A stretch of 7,810 bases of DNA from Bacteroidota bacterium (lineage in GTDB: Bacteria > Bacteroidota > Bacteroidia > Bacteroidales > UBA1402). Positions 7,106 to 7,810 of this stretch are shown here, in pieces; the first letter of the stretch is position 1, and each line of letters starts with the position of its first letter. A program made the translations under genes and the position numbers. The stretch spans positions 1 through 7,810 of the forward strand of contig JAUZOU010000134.1 in NCBI GenBank assembly GCA_030706285.1, read 5' to 3'. The notes under the pieces are model-generated. The model saw only the letters and a list, made by a program, of their open reading frames with translations, was not told the DNA's origin and did not search any database.

Positions 7106-7530
7106 TGAATAAGGTTAATTTGCAAAAAGTCTGTTATCTGCCCCAAGAGTTAGAACCTGGTATTTTGTACGTATCATTTAAATATGGTATTGCTGGACAT
7201 TTATGTCCTTGTGGTTGTGGAAGTAAAATAATTACTCCATTAGGTAAGAATGAATGGTCTTTTAGAGAGATACATGGAAAACCATCTCTTTATCCATCAA
7301 TTGGGAATTAGCAACTACCCTGTAAATCTCACTATTGGATTTGTAAAGGTAATATTGTCTGGTCAAATCAATGGTCTGAGGGTGACATCAATACAGCCTA
7401 TTCAAAAGAAATGCATCAGAGAAAATCGTATTATAGAAAGCGAGAAGATAAAATACTTAGACGTTCCAAGATTAAATCATATTTTAGAACTGCTATAAAT
7501 CAACTAATTAGTCACATAAAAAAATATTAA
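7105..7530 (+). pseudogene. DUF6527 family protein, interrupted by an in-frame TAG
   Basis: From ATG 7105 the frame runs 68 codons, meets TAG at 7309-7311, and continues in the same frame for 72 more codons to TAA at 7528-7530. The first part has the Cys-rich motif H32-L-C34-P-C36-G-C38-G, then KPSLYPSIGN. The part after TAG reads QLPCKSHYWI and then a Lys/Arg-rich tail. Joined, they fit the family pattern I recall, PSIGNW..PC.SHYWI, so TAG stands where Trp (TGG) is expected: a single G-to-A change. No frameshift is needed. Full length would be 141 residues. The family occurs beside multiubiquitin and E1 genes; the Cys residues suggest zinc binding and an accessory or processing role. A truncated 68-residue product would lose C73 and H76. 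A GTG start at 7102 is a 4-nt-overlap alternative. Confidence 0.75.
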
Positions 7531-7545
7531 AGGTCCGATAATGAA

Positions 7546-7685
7546 AATTGGCAGAATATTTTCGCATTAATATTGAGCCATTTAGACTCATTATCAGAGG
7601 GTTGAGAGCCCTTGTGCGATACAAAAAAGGCACTAGATCCAGGCTTTTAAAACCTTGAAATAGTGCCAGTTGTGGAGATGGAGGG
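7546..7685 (-). repeat. 140-bp inverted repeat, right copy
   Basis: This is the exact reverse complement of 2831-2970. On the minus strand it reads the 13-nt tmRNA 3' end (at 7673-7685), the terminator, then the 77-bp tail, which ends toward the DUF6527 gene. Outside it, at 7686, the match to tmRNA stops: no T arm and no tmRNA body follow. It is therefore a boundary fragment and not a second ssrA. Confidence 0.95.
7623..7667 (-). terminator. Minus-strand copy of the tmRNA terminator
   Basis: The same GGCACTA/TAGTGCC stem and T6 tail as at 2849-2893, on the opposite strand. It would stop transcription entering the island from the right. On the + strand it has no U tail and should not terminate the ubl operon efficiently. 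Confidence 0.75.
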
Positions 7686-7687
7686 GC

Positions 7688-7704
7688 CTGAAACTACGTT
7701 TCAG
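7688..7704. repeat. Short perfect palindrome outside the right repeat
   Basis: CTGAAAC-TAC-GTTTCAG has 7-bp arms with a 3-nt spacer, starting 2 bp beyond the end of the 140-bp repeat. It may be a recombinase half-site pair or a small hairpin; no function is shown by the sequence. Confidence 0.4.
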
Positions 7705-7761
7705 TAATGAGCTGATTGATACTCAATTGTACCCCGCTTTCTCTATTCTGACAATTACGTC

Positions 7762-7777
7762 ATCCGTGAATTACGCA
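7762..7777 (-). repeat. 16-bp candidate integrase arm site, right
   Basis: On the minus strand this reads TGCGTAATTCACGGAT, 15 of 16 bases equal to 3018-3033. AATTACG also occurs twice here, at 7753-7759 and 7769-7775. It lies 76 bp outside the right repeat. The rest of 7686-7810 has no gene that I can recognise. Confidence 0.4.
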
Positions 7778-7810
7778 ATTATTCATCTGTTTCAATATTG
7801 CCAATCATTG

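Noticed and set aside
7250..7498. 82-codon frame overlapping DUF6527
   Set aside because: It is in another frame than the DUF6527 motifs, which continue past TAG in the original frame; no family features are seen.
7673..7685. Second tmRNA or tRNA gene on the minus strand at the right repeat
   Set aside because: Only 13 nt of the tmRNA 3' end are present; no T arm or tmRNA body lies beyond 7685.
2831..7685. A classical transposon with terminal inverted repeats
   Set aside because: The repeats contain the tmRNA end and terminator, the enzyme is a tyrosine recombinase and not a DDE transposase, and I saw no target-site duplication outside the repeats.

Overview
The window looks like a Bacteroidota chromosome carrying a small, recently acquired island. 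Evidence for the group: a tmRNA whose tag reads GENNYALAA, promoters of the TTTG / TAnnTTTG type rather than TTGACA/TATAAT, a tyrosine recombinase of the CTnDOT-like Bacteroidetes kind, and the gene order coiled-coil protein - zapA - rny. The first 2.85 kb is core genome with higher G+C (most clearly rny). The island from about 2.97 to 7.55 kb is visibly A+T-rich.

Core part. A 97-residue coiled-coil protein (ZapB-like candidate) and ZapA (Z-ring assembly) form a two-gene operon with a good promoter at 71-102. A long compound terminator hairpin follows at 747-798. Next come ribonuclease Y (823-2352) and ssrA/tmRNA (2447-2843), which has its own promoter and a strong terminator at 2849-2893.

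Island. Directly at the tmRNA 3' end starts a 140-bp sequence (2831-2970) that holds the last 13 nt of tmRNA plus its terminator. It returns, base for base but inverted, at 7546-7685. Between the copies, all on the + strand, lie a tyrosine recombinase, a WYL-domain transcription regulator, and a tightly packed operon: a single-domain ubiquitin-like protein of the multiubiquitin family, a DUF6791-ThiF E1-like adenylating enzyme, and a DUF6527 protein. DUF6527 is interrupted by one in-frame TAG where I recall a conserved Trp. This gene set is the core of a bacterial ubiquitin-like conjugation pathway (Bub-type). The usual E2 partner is not in the window.

How it may work (inference): the E1 would adenylate the C-terminus of the small Ubl, which ends in GQS and has no diglycine. 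DUF6527, with its Cys-rich motif, would be the accessory or processing enzyme. The WYL protein probably controls the operon, perhaps through an inverted repeat in the WYL-ubl gap. Oriented terminators at both island edges would keep outside transcription from entering. The most unusual points are the perfect inverted (not direct) 140-bp repeats around a tmRNA-targeted island, the amber codon in DUF6527, and the apparent absence of E2.
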